From positions 1,014,501-1,078,500 of the forward strand of contig NW_019028982.1 of assembly GCF_002105155.1 (NCBI RefSeq): a stretch of DNA of 64,000 nucleotides, read 5' to 3'. This stretch comes from Lobosporangium transversale. Lineage: Eukaryota; Mortierellomycota; Mortierellomycetes; Mortierellales; Mortierellaceae. The notes under the pieces were generated by a model, which saw only the letters and a program-made list of their open reading frames with translations, was not told where the DNA came from and did not search any database. Positions 1 to 10,308 of this stretch are shown here, piece by piece. The stretch's first letter is position 1; every line of letters begins with the position of its first letter. The position numbers and the translations under genes were made by a program.

Positions 1-9
1 TCCATCCTC

Positions 10-3000
10 GTGGTACCGATCAGTATCCCGCAGGTCCACCTTAATGTCACAGATGCTATGCCTCGGTTCCATAGTACCTCCGATCCACGCAAGTTTTTAG
101 ATGAGGTTCGTCATGTTGTCTGTACGTACGTAGGTCGAGAGTCGTTCAAACGGTCCTGTGGTCGGTACTTGCTTTACCTGACGGTCAGCGAGTACCATCG
201 CCAGTACCTCGAACAGGAACTGGAAAAACTTCCTGAAGATCAGAAAACCTGGGAGAAGTGTGAAGCGACCTTCCTGAAGATCGCTCTTACGGAACAAGAA
301 CGTATGTCACAGTTTAAGAAATTACTTGAAACTGGCAGAGGCACACGCGAGACTTATCATCAATTTGCCATGCGGGTGGACCGAGACGTACGGGTATACG
401 GTATCAGCGACGATAGCGAGATGGTCACCTCCCTCCTGACGGCCACAGTAAAAACCTTCATGCTCGATCTTATGATCACCAGGCTACAAGTCCTGAAACA
501 AGAACCGGTGCTCGCCTTCAAGTCGATCTCCGAGTTCACAAAGATTCCGGGAGGCCTTACTGGCCCCCACATCCCACAAGAGATTGTCCCCAGTGATAAT
601 CCTGCACCTCATCGCCGTGACACAGGCCCAATGCGCCGCGCACGAGCGTCTGATGAAAGATATAATCCTAAGGGCAAAGCCCACAATGAGGAGGCTAAAT
701 CAAAGTCCCTCTATGACTGCCAGCATTGTGGCAAAAATTTCTCCCATAATACGGATGGACACAAGCAATGTGCAAAATGCAATGCACGCGGACATCTGGC
801 GTCCGAATGTACCAGACATAACAGTAGATCTGGTAAGAATCGTCCTAAATCAAATAATATCGTGTCACTGAATAAGCAAACAGTCTTTGATAACAATCTG
901 TCAAACTCTACTGATAATACACAGGCTCCAACAAGTCTACCTCGGTTAATCGATAACTTAACTGAAGATCGTTCAATAGAAGATAGTAAAAACGCAAAGA
1001 CTTCAATACATCCCAAAAATCTACTAGATCTATCTGATCATGCTCAAACATATCGGAATCCATCTCTCTTGAAACCACCATTGATGATCTTTGGCACCCA
1101 GCCTAGAATTTCTATGGAATCAATCAATCCTAAAACATTATTATGGCATGATCAATGTGTTACTGCTACTCTTGAATCTGAATTTATACACTCACCTTCT
1201 CATATAAAAGTTTCATCTTTATCTTCCTCGAATGTTATCCCTAACGATGATGCCCATACCTTAGCCAAGCTCCATCTCAATCAAGAGAAAGCTGACAAAA
1301 GGATCATAGTTCTTGTTACTTTCGAAGGGGAAAAATACGAAGCTTTGGTTGATACAGGCGCAAGTGTTACATGTGTCCGAAAAGATATTATTCTTAAACA
1401 CAACAAAGAGATCTCCCCTGTTTCAAGTGTTACCACTCTGGCTGATGAAAGCTTAACTATTCCCCGTATAGGTGTGGTTGAAAATATAGAAGTCGTATAC
1501 GGCAGTCGGATCGTGTCTGCGACGTTAGAAGTGATCAATCGATCATACCCCTTTATCATAGGGATGGATCTATTTTATCAACTTGGGTTTGGACTCTCAG
1601 GCTGCCATAATCCAGGGCAAGGTGCTAATCAGCTACCTGAACCTGAGGAAGACAAACGTCCTTCCCTCATTCCTGGCTCTGTACCGGAAGAAGAGCATAC
1701 CGAAACATTTATTATTGAGAAAAAAGTCTTTATGAAAAAGATTTCACATGCTCGGATACCTAAACAAAGCCCATGCCCTGTACCTGAAATGAAAGTATTT
1801 CTTCCTATCCCAGAGGGTACTGTCCTCTATAGGCGTTCACGTCCCTTTGCCGAAAGACAAATGTCCATCCTGAATGAAGCTATCGATAAATGGCTGCAGG
1901 ATGATGTCATTACGCTAGCCCCTGTGGGCAATGTCCATAGCAATACCCTTACGCTCACTGCGAAGAAGGATGAACATGGCAATAAAACATTATGGCGGGT
2001 TTGTCTTGATCCCCGACCACTGAATAAACACCTCCCAGATGATAGTTTTCCTTTACCCCTTATCAATGATATTATTATTCGTCTTGCTGGGCATGCAATT
2101 TTCACAACCATTGATCTGTCGCAAGCATATCATCGCATGCCTATTAATCAGGCAGATCAGCCCTTAACAGCATTTATGCACCAGGGTAAACAATATATGT
2201 TTAAGAAGGCACCTTTTGGCCTGAAACCATTGTCCAGTCTATTTCAACGAGGTCTCGCATCCTTGGTGATCTTCCTTTCGTTTACAACTTCATTGATGAT
2301 ATTGTTATTTTTTCAAAGAACAGAGAAGAACACGCCGAACATGTACGCACTGTGATTACTCGCCTCAACGATGCCAAGTTAATCATCAACAGTGGTAAAT
2401 GTAATTTCCACAGTACGCAAATCTCATTGCTCGGCTTCATAATAGGCCTGCATGGTAAAAGCGTTGACCCCTCTAAATTCGCAAATATCGATGATTGGGA
2501 GCCTCCAACTACTGCCAAGCAAATTCAATCGTACTTAGGCACATTCGACTTTTTCCGCGAATATATACCACTCATTAGTGAAGTTGCTGCACCTTTGGAT
2601 GCTCTGAGATGTCGAACAGATATTTCCACACTGAATGACGACCAATTACAATCTTTCAATGCCTTAAAGCGTCTGCTTACTCATGCACCTGTCTTATCCT
2701 TTCCCGACTTTAGTCTACCATTCTATGTGGCAACTGATGCGTCTGATGTCGGAATTGGTGCGGTATTATACCAACTGCCCCGTGGCATGTCTTACCCAAA
2801 AAATATAAATTATATTTCTTTCATGGCCAGATCGCTCCATCAAAGCGAACGAAAATACAGCGCAACGAAAAAAGAGTTGTTAGCCATCGTTTTTGCACTC
2901 AACAAATTTCACCATGATCCGTGTACAGGTCAAAGCAGTGCTCCTATTCGAACTGAAATTTTGTCATTTATGACGTTTCAGATTAAAAAAATAAATATCA

Positions 3001-3332
3001 ATTGACAAAATTTCAGTTCGAATAGGAGCAACTGCTTTGACCTGTACACGGATCATGGTGCATTAATGTTTATTCACTCCCAACCTGATATGAATGCTAT
3101 GATGCCTAACTGGCAGGACGTAATACTACGATATTCATTTACGGTGCATTACCGACCAGGGGTGCTCAATGTTTTACCTGACGCTTTATCACGTCTATTC
3201 CCAGCACGCATGACTTTAAGACAACAAGCATTAGATGTGCATAATGAACCAATGTTAGCATACATTCATGCTATTCAAGATTCTGACAATCTACGAGACA
3301 TCGTGCCCGAAGGAAAACGGCAAGATATCTGA
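10..3332 (+). pseudogene. Broken Ty3/Gypsy-type retrotransposon gag-pol (no integrase)
   Basis: The first open stretch (10-2355, 781 codons) has a gag-like N-terminal region. It is followed by a zinc knuckle of form CX2CX4HX4C near residue 253, then an aspartic protease with a DTGA motif near residue 447, and reverse transcriptase motifs from about residue 660 (FTTIDLSQAYHRMP near 698, then APFGLKP). Around 2262-2264 the frame shifts; the next frame carries the FIDD active-site box, the rest of RT and the start of RNase H (DASDVGIGAVLY). A fold-back insertion at 2911-3059 interrupts RNase H. The reading resumes with YTDHGAL and VHYRPGVLNVLPDALSRLFP and stops at 3332. No integrase, chromodomain or LTR is visible. 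The element may begin upstream of the window. It is clearly non-autonomous in its present state. Confidence 0.9.
2911..3059. repeat. Fold-back (inverted duplication) inside RNase H
   Basis: The left arm (2911-2966) is the reverse complement of the right arm (3003-3059) apart from a one-base gap. A loop of 36 bases separates them. The right arm reads into the RNase H motif YTDHGAL, so it contains original coding sequence; the left arm is the inverted copy and brings an in-frame stop at 3003-3005. Confidence 0.9.
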
Positions 3333-3340
3333 AAAATATT

Positions 3341-3470
3341 TGGATAGATAAGTAGTTATGGGGAACTAAAGTAAGTGAGAATAAGATGTCGGTCCATACA
3401 CCACATCCATGGGGTATTTATTCATTTCCTGGTAGAGGGACTTGTACCAAGTAACTACATATCTATCTAT
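3341..3470. repeat. Small inverted-repeat element after the truncated pol
   Basis: An imperfect terminal inverted repeat of about 22 bases (TGGATAGATAAGTAGTTATG near 3341, its partner ending near 3470 as AGTAACTACATATCTATCTA) encloses about 85 bases. It lies nine bases downstream of the last pol stop. It could be a MITE-like insertion. The rest of 3333-3721 shows no gene. Confidence 0.5.
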
Positions 3471-3984
3471 AAAGCGACATGGGCTTATTCAGGAACCCTC
3501 ATGTCAGTGTTTTATCGCGTCTTTATGTGACGCGTTAGAGTTATTGTACTGCTTGGAAATTTCCTACTGTGTTTTTTTATATTTTTCCTAGTTTTTAGCC
3601 GGGTCATTATTATTTTGCATATTGAAATATGCAACACTCGTGAGTGGATTGTCCCAGACTCAGCTGAGTTAAGACAGCATACACTTCATGCTTCTACGGT
3701 TACTTTCCTACGAGGACAAGGCTTTTTTGATTAGGTCTCTCACAAACGCATTGCCTCGTCGATTTAATTCCCTGATCGCGTACCTTAAAAGCTCAATCCG
3801 ACTATAAACTCACTTTTCCCACACGAATAAAGAAAAGGGACAGGAATATATACTTTTGTATAGCTTACCTGCGTGTCCCTATTCAATCATTTCTTAAAAA
3901 ATAGTTAAAAGGCCATTGTAAGGTGTTCTAGAATCTAATCTCCATTGAAAGAGCCTTTCAAATCCTTACTGCAACTGTTTTTTT

Positions 3985-4099
3985 TTTTTTATATATAATA
4001 GCAGGTCCTCTCTCACCTTTTTTCTCTTCTTTTCTTCACACACAATACAACACTCCAAACAAAAACAGCTCACCAGATCTCTACTACCTATCCAACATC
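3985..4099 (+). promoter_or_regulatory. Core promoter and 5' leader of the mini-protein gene
   Basis: A poly(T) run is followed by ATATATAATA at 3991-4000, a good TATA element about 100 bases before the ATG. A CT-rich leader follows. The same arrangement stands before the right-arm gene (TATA-like at 9470-9482), and before the damaged third member near 12200 (TATAAAA), so the promoter architecture is shared. Confidence 0.6.
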
Positions 4100-4414
4100 A
4101 TGAAGTTCTCCACCACTGCTGTCCTTTCCATGGCTGTTGCCGCCTTGGTTATGTTCGCTCCCAACTCAGTTGGTAAGATCCTTACAATTATCTATGTGCA
4201 TGTCTGTTTTTGTGTTTGCGTGCTGCATTTATGCACTGCTCGAGTATATTAAACACTTCATCTTGTTATATTGCATCTATCTGTTTAATTGGCTGATCTA
4301 GATGCCAATCCCTGTCGAGATAAATGCTTCTTATCCTTAAATCTCTGTCTCCAGAACCACCCTAAACCTTACTGCAATAATTTACTCAACTTGTGCTTGC
4401 TCGGCTGCAAGTGA
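4100..4414 (+). CDS. Secreted six-cysteine mini-protein, left-arm copy
   Basis: There are two exons, 4100-4172 and 4302-4414, joined by a 129-base GT-AG intron; the product is 61 residues. Exon 1 encodes a classic secretion signal (MKFSTTAVLSMAVAALVMFA). Exon 2 encodes the mature peptide with cysteine spacing C-x3-C-x6-C-x8-C-x6-C-x3-C, a symmetric double CX3C layout like a disulfide-stapled helical hairpin. It is too short to be found by simple ORF calling because of the intron. Function is unknown; small secreted antimicrobial or signalling peptides are the usual guess for such molecules. The right-arm copy at 9060-9371 has the same spacing but different residues between the cysteines. Confidence 0.8.
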
Positions 4415-4687
4415 TAGTAAAGATGTTGAAAGCAAAAATACGCATTATGAGCTACTCTTCTCATCATTAGGAAGTTCAATACTAAACGATGTGAGAGGTG
4501 TAAATAAATAAAAAGATATTTTGGCTTAACTTTGCAATATGACACATTCATTGAGCCTCTTATAAGAGGTACTGTACATAATAATGGGCGTAACCAACGC
4601 CAAAGTGCAAAGTAGCTGCTCGCCTATAGCATATTACAACCCTTTTAGAGACCCTATATGACCCTTTAGACGAATAGCTTAGTAAAA

Positions 4688-5011
4688 TCATCGTTGCAGT
4701 AGATAGAAGTGAGAGTGAAAGTGAGGGAGTATTTGACAGGCACAGCATATTGAGACTGAAAGCAGCAGCGTTAGATTTGAGAATGCATTACTGCATGAAG
4801 CAGCTTGTTCTTGATGTTTTGGTCTCCACAAAGCTTGACTAAGAGTGTGATTTGGTTCGGCTTCTAACATAGTAGATCGAAGGTCCTGATCTGCTCTTGT
4901 TAGTGTCCTATATGCATCCTTCAAAGAAGGCGGACACAATGCAGTGGAAACAATAGGCTCTTGCCACTGAGCAGTGTCTGTGATATGCATGGTATAGACA
5001 ACTGAAGTCAA
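4688..5011 (-). CDS. Unidentified 107-codon frame, left-arm copy
   Basis: The frame starts MTSVVYTMHITDTAQWQEP, has a moderately polar first 80 residues and a hydrophobic, cysteine-containing tail. The identical 107-residue reading exists in the other arm at 8463-8786. Identity between arms does not prove selection here, because the surrounding non-coding sequence is equally well conserved. I recognise no family. It may be non-coding. Confidence 0.3.
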   Translation of the reverse strand: MTSVVYTMHITDTAQWQEPIVSTALCPPSLKDAYRTLTRADQDLRSTMLEAEPNHTLSQALWRPKHQEQAASCSNAFSNLTLLLSVSICCACQILPHFHSHFYLLQR

Positions 5012-5334
5012 AGCTTGACGAAGCCTTTACTTTACTTATTTCTCTTTAATAGAATGAAATGGCAAGCGCCACCAAGCTTGGAGTTTGGGTAGGGCTACAT
5101 CTACGCTTCAACAGAGGATGTTCTCTTTGTTCCCTTGAAGCACCGTTAGGATGTATTCAACACAATGATTCAAGGATAGAAACACATTAGCGAGAACGCG
5201 CGAGCAGCGATGCCCTTGCAAATATGGGTGTGCAGTTGTAGCAATGATATGCACTACATCATATTATAACTGTCTGTTCTGTTGTAAAGCTGCTTTATTG
5301 TACTTTTGTGCATGCTACTTCCCTATTTCAAGTC

Positions 5335-5723
5335 CTACTCCACTTTTTTGTTCTTTTCTACAGCTTCGACGGAGGACTCAATGCTGGATCCAAATGTCAT
5401 TAATATCAATGACAGCAGGTCAAACATTAAGCGCATTGGATTAGGGCAATTGTACACCAACAATGCATTCCTCGAAGAGTCATAAAAGGCTATTTCCCGA
5501 CCTGATCGATAGCCTTTGCAAGGCCAACTACATAAAATGCATCGAACAGAGCAAATGGCAGGTAAAGAGTGCTTAGCATACTTGAACAGTATACAAATGC
5601 AACATACACAAACACAAGTATAAACATGCACATGGATGGGCGTGAAAGCCTTACCTGCTACCGTAGGAGTGAACATAGCCAAGAAGGCAACATGAAAAAG
5701 ATAAAGATGCTTGAGAGCCTCAT
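5335..5723 (-). pseudogene. Decayed paralogue of the secreted mini-protein, spanning the inversion boundary
   Basis: On the minus strand an ATG at 5723 begins a signal-like exon (MRLSSIFIFF) that ends at a GTAAGG donor (exon end 5655). An acceptor follows at about 5528. The intron is recognisably homologous to that of the 4100 gene (shared ATGTGCATG, TGTGTTTG and ACTGTTCAAGTAT-like blocks). The signal exon needs a one-base shift to reach the expected hydrophobic AMFTPTVA reading, and exon 2 retains only two cysteines in a frame out of phase with exon 1. The homology shared with the other arm begins inside exon 1, so the promoter and start exist only on this side. Confidence 0.6.
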
Positions 5724-6128
5724 GATGTGGAATGGATGGTAGAATTCTGAGAAGTCTTTATAAAAGAACAGAAAATAAAGGAATATACAACCTGGAGATA
5801 AAAAGCGCCTTATACATATGTATTGATGCTTGCATCTCTGAGCTCTTTAGAGTGGAGGATTGCTTAACGGATCATCTCCCATGATTCATCATCCATACTC
5901 TTACAGATTATCCCAGTTGTGCCGGAGACTAGAGATACCCATCAAATATAGGGCAGGAAGCTCTTGTTCTGATGAGAATACAATAAGGTTTTGGTATGCG
6001 CTGCCGGAAATAGTCGTGGTGACTATCGCCTTATCCCTGAATTTGAAAATAAGATTTTTGCGACCAAAAATGGTCGCAATTTGGAAAAATTTAGGGTAGT
6101 TTTTTACATGTGTTTTGTACGCATAATA

Positions 6129-6463
6129 GAGACCTTGCGAAACATTTTTTGTTGTAGAAATAAAGGTTGCTCTTGTAGGCTGCAAAGACATTCTACAAAG
6201 GCAAAATGTAGAATTTTTACGTATAACATGGGTTTATACGTTAATTCATAAATTAGCCAACTTTTATTCTAACTTCGCTTCCAAATTGGAGAAATAGGCC
6301 ATCAATGGCACCAATTCTCTTTTGTTCTACGTTTTTTGTCAAAAAATGTAGAATGTCTCTTCTACAAGCATAAATATTTTCAAAAAGTCATTATAGCCAA
6401 AATTAGGTTTGATTTTTCGAATAAGGTTCCGAAACCCTACATTTGTGAGTTTCGCAAGGCCTC
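6129..6463. mobile_element. MITE-like element with TA flanks
   Basis: Terminal inverted repeats GAGACCTTGCGAAAC and its partner GTTTCGCAAGGCCTC lie 335 bases apart, each followed outward by TA (6127-6128 and 6464-6465). This fits a Tc1/mariner-type MITE. Inside are several TTCTACA/TGTAGAA hairpins. Confidence 0.55.
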
Positions 6464-6757
6464 TAATATTATAGCTTATTTTTCTCAATGCAATTCTGCT
6501 TTGCTTTCAAGCAAAGAGGAGCCCTACATGTAGCGCATATCCATTCTGATCGTGAGGTGGACTTCATGCCTTCCTTAATACCCATAACCCTGCAGTTTTT
6601 ACATGCCATCCTACTCTTAACATCCTTCCTTCACTTTCTTTGGTTCTTATCGGGAAATGAAAGCCTGGTAGATGTCGACGAGGGCTTGGAAGAGAGTGCT
6701 TAGTAATATATGGGCCTTTTGATATCTTGAAAGTAGCCTCCAGAGACTCATTAGTTT

Positions 6758-7177
6758 CTACGTTTCTCTTTGAGTTCCTTTGCTCGATGACAACTTGAGA
6801 CTTAGCGATAAAAGTTGGTTTACAAGATTTAAACGAAATTGGCGATGTCCATCTTTTTTTTTTTTTTTTTTTTTTTTTGATCCTTTCCTAGTATACCATA
6901 GTATGTATGAATTGACGATACTTATATCTAATAGCCACAAGAAGAGTGGCATCCAAGAACGAATGGGCCTCATCTGCACACTAGTGTTGGCGAAGTCACC
7001 CGAAGTGATATATTGTGAAAGCAAAGTCGAGTTTCCATCGTGATTGCGGGTGATACTAACATCCATTTCCTCATCAAACAATGTGAGTTCACCTTCAAAG
7101 TATGAGGGCCAGAAACCTTTGAAGTCATCAAGTTGGGATTGATAGTCTTCATCATTAACATTGTATTGCAGATCCAT
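6758..7177 (-). pseudogene. piggyBac-like transposase fragment
   Basis: The frame begins MDLQYNVNDEDYQSQLDDF, an acidic N-terminus. It runs into PIRSWMPLFLWLLDISIVNSYIL, which resembles the conserved end of the piggyBac catalytic domain (the R-x-W followed by LLDVSIVNSYIL type block). A poly(A) tract then destroys the reading (lysine run). The central catalytic part is missing, so this looks like an internally deleted derivative. Family assignment rests on one motif recalled from established families. Confidence 0.5.
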
Positions 7178-7532
7178 CGTGTACTAGATAGAAGTTGAAG
7201 GGAAATAGCATAAAAGCCTAGCGGTATGGAAGCGTAGAAAAGTAGGGCTTTTATTGTTATTCTCTCTCAGTATGTCACCAAATGCCTCTGAAAGACATGA
7301 AGGCATAGTTTCAATTGAAATAAAAATAGATTAACCATTCTCATTCTCAAATGAATGAAGGAAAAAATAAGCTCATGGTTTGGTCGTCGTATAAGAACGT
7401 GCATGCTGAATGAATCATCATAATGAAATGCATTTCTTAATGCGCTCCCGTAATACCAGAGATCAAGTTCTTTTAATTTAGCTTAAGAATGGGGGGGTCG
7501 CAATTAGTAGAATGTTGTTTAACTGAGCACTT

Positions 7533-7567
<35 letters not shown>

Positions 7568-7798
7568 AAAAATTGCGACCATTTTTGGTCGCAATTAAGG
7601 ATAAGGGATACAAGGCTGGGTCTCCTTTGATTTTGGATCGGGGACACTTCGCGTTTTAGGTTATGGAGTTCAGCTACCGTGGATATTGTACACGCCTCGA
7701 TTCTGTGATATTCCACCTCAAGAGATCGAATGCGGAGTTGAATCGTCAAAAGCTACAGGCTGAGCCAATAGTTCTCTATTCGTTTCACTTGAGCCTTA

Positions 7799-8139
7799 TG
7801 TTCACTCCTACGGTAGCAGGTAAGGCTTTCACGCCCATCCATGTGCATGTTTATACTTGTGTTTGTGTATGTTGCATTTGTATACTGTTCAAGTATGCTA
7901 AGCACTCTTTACCTGCCATTTGCTCTGTTCGATGCATTTTATGTAGTTGGCCTTGCAAAGGCTATCGATCAGGTCGGGAAATAGCCTTTTATGACTCTTC
8001 GAGGAATGCATTGTTGGTGTACAATTGCCCTAATCCAATGCGCTTAATGTTTGACCTGCTGTCATTGATATTAATGACATTTGGATCCAGCATTGAGTCC
8101 TCCGTCGAAGCTGTAGAAAAGAACAAAAAAGTGGAGTAG
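7799..8139 (+). pseudogene. Truncated copy of the decayed mini-protein paralogue
   Basis: Sequence identical by eye to 5335-5673 read on the other strand. The homology starts in the middle of the signal exon (MFTPTVA), so the first half of the exon and the promoter are absent. The unrelated sequence upstream only by chance keeps a frame open from 7663. Confidence 0.6.
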
Positions 8140-8462
8140 GACTTGAAATAGGGAAGTAGCATGCACAAAAGTACAATAAAGCAGCTTTACAACAGAACAG
8201 ACAGTTATAATATGATGTAGTGCATATCATTGCTACAACTGCACACCCATATTTGCAAGGGCATCGCTGCTCGCGCGTTCTCGCTAATGTGTTTCTATCC
8301 TTGAATCATTGTGTTGAATACATCCTAACGGTGCTTCAAGGGAACAAAGAGAACATCCTCTGTTGAAGCGTAGATGTAGCCCTACCCAAACTCCAAGCTT
8401 GGTGGCGCTTGCCATTTCATTCTATTAAAGAGAAATAAGTAAAGTAAAGGCTTCGTCAAGCT

Positions 8463-8786
8463 TTGACTTCAGTTGTCTATACCATGCATATCACAGACAC
8501 TGCTCAGTGGCAAGAGCCTATTGTTTCCACTGCATTGTGTCCGCCTTCTTTGAAGGATGCATATAGGACACTAACAAGAGCAGATCAGGACCTTCGATCT
8601 ACTATGTTAGAAGCCGAACCAAATCACACTCTTAGTCAAGCTTTGTGGAGACCAAAACATCAAGAACAAGCTGCTTCATGCAGTAATGCATTCTCAAATC
8701 TAACGCTGCTGCTTTCAGTCTCAATATGCTGTGCCTGTCAAATACTCCCTCACTTTCACTCTCACTTCTATCTACTGCAACGATGA
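8463..8786 (+). CDS. Unidentified 107-codon frame, right-arm copy
   Basis: Same 107-residue reading as 4688-5011 on the opposite strand. See that entry for what can be said. No family recognised; coding status doubtful. Confidence 0.3.
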   Translation: MTSVVYTMHITDTAQWQEPIVSTALCPPSLKDAYRTLTRADQDLRSTMLEAEPNHTLSQALWRPKHQEQAASCSNAFSNLTLLLSVSICCACQILPHFHSHFYLLQR

Positions 8787-9059
8787 TTTTACTAAGCTAT
8801 TCGTCTAAAGGGTCATATAGGGTCTCTAAAAGGGTTGTAATATGCTATAGGCGAGCAGCTACTTTGCACTTTGGCGTTGGTTACGCCCATTATTATGTAC
8901 AGTACCTCTTATAAGAGGCTCAATGAATGTGTCATATTGCAAAGTTAAGCCAAAATATCTTTTTATTTATTTACAACTCTTACATCGTTCAGTATTGAAC
9001 TTCCTAATGATGAGAAGAGTAGCTCATAATGCGTATTTTTGCTTTCAACATCTTTACTA

Positions 9060-9371
9060 TCACTGGCAGCCGAGCAAGCACAAGTTGAGTAAATTATTGC
9101 AGAAAGGTTTAGGGTGGGACCCGAGACAGAGATTTAAGGATATGAGGCAGTCATCTCGACAAGATGCATCTAGATCAGCCAATTAAACAGATAGATGCAA
9201 TATAACAAGATGAAGTGTTTAATATACTTGAACAGTGCATAAATGCAGCACGCAAACTCAAAAACAGACATGCACATAGATAATTGTAAGGATCTTACCA
9301 ACTGAGTTGGGAGCGAACATAACCAAGGCGGCAACAGCCATGGAAAGGACAGCAGTGGTGGAGAACTTCAT
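9060..9371 (-). CDS. Secreted six-cysteine mini-protein, right-arm copy
   Basis: There are two exons on the minus strand, 9299-9371 and 9060-9169, giving 60 residues. The signal exon is base-for-base identical to the left-arm gene (73 of 73). The mature exon keeps C-x3-C-x6-C-x8-C-x6-C-x3-C and the end CNNLLNLCLLGC. It differs at K/D, F/L, L/I, Q/G, N/S, Y/F and the last residue K/Q, plus a one-codon indel before the first cysteine. All these changes alter the protein. The intron differs at about three of 129 positions. Function unknown; secreted and presumably disulfide-bonded. Confidence 0.8.
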
Positions 9372-9757
9372 GATGTTGGATAGGTAGTAGAGATCTGGTG
9401 AGCTGTTTTTGTTTGGAGTGTTGTATTGTGTGTGAAGAAAAGAAGAGAAAAAAGGTGAGAGAGGACCTGCTATTATATATATAAAAAAAAAACAGTTGCA
9501 GTAACAATTTGAAAGGCTCTTTCAATGGAGATTAGATTCTACAACACCCTTACAATGGCCTTTTAACTATTTTTTAAGAAATGATTGAATAGGGGCACGC
9601 AGGTAAGCTATACAAAAGCATACATTCCTGTTCCTTTTCTTTATTCGTGTGGGGAAAGTGAGTTTATAGTAGAATTAAGCTTTTGAGATACGCGATCAGG
9701 GAATTAAATCGACGAAGCAATGAATTTGTGGGACACTCAATCAAAGAAATCTTGCTG

Positions 9758-10308
9758 CCATAACAAAAATATAAATTTTCTCAACATTTGGTTCTATGAA
9801 GCTGCAGTGATGCGTATATGTGAGATGGTTGACGGAAAGACTGTGTACTCATGTATCATATTACCAAACAGGCGAAGCTACTTTATCCATTTGGGATACT
9901 CGATCAAAGCATGTTGTTCACACTTGAAGCTATAAAATCGATACGATGGCATCCGATGGAACCTTTGCCTTGAATATTCATCTCATGCTTTACGTAGAGG
10001 GATATCATTAGTAAGAAGTTTGTGTGCTATCCTCATCTAGTACCACTAGATTGTTTCTAGCAACGAACCCAGCTGGATCAGAGTCTGAGGCAATGCATTC
10101 AATTAGAGACTGTGAACCTTGCATATTTTATTCCTCTGGTAGTTAGTACATGCATCTACCAGGCTGAAACTACGGTCCTCTCTCTCTACCAGGATAAGCC
10201 ATATCCGTCTGGAGAGGCCATAGAGGTTTTAGGCATGTGCCAAAAAAGCGCACATCAGTTCGGGAGGGATAGCGATCAAGCCTAATCGAGATCTTTATAT
10301 CCTCCAAC
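9758..10308. other. No gene seen
   Basis: AT-rich sequence outside the right arm. A 71-codon frame at 9720-9935 crosses the arm edge and looks accidental. Confidence 0.5.

Larger units (their letters stand above)
3722..5673. repeat. Left arm of large inverted duplication
   Basis: This stretch is matched in reverse complement by 7799-9757. Position 3722 pairs with about 9757 and position 5673 with about 7799. The outer 300 bases show scattered differences (roughly one in twenty by eye), while the inner kilobase (about 4690-5673) looks nearly identical. It carries an intact cysteine-rich mini-protein gene, an unidentified 107-codon frame and part of a decayed paralogue. Confidence 0.92.
6030..7612. 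mobile_element. Putative non-autonomous DNA transposon in the spacer
   Basis: The perfect palindrome GCGACCAAAAATGGTCGC occurs at about 6060 and, in inverted context, at about 7572. In both places it is flanked outward by a CCTTATCC-like block. This suggests terminal inverted repeats of an element of about 1.6 kb that carries the piggyBac-like fragment at 6758-7177. Exact ends and target duplication are not resolved; it may be two nested elements. Confidence 0.45.
7799..9757. repeat. Right arm of large inverted duplication
   Basis: Reverse complement of 3722-5673. It carries an intact mini-protein gene (9060-9371, minus), a copy of the 107-codon frame, and a truncated copy of the decayed paralogue that lacks promoter and start. 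Confidence 0.92.
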
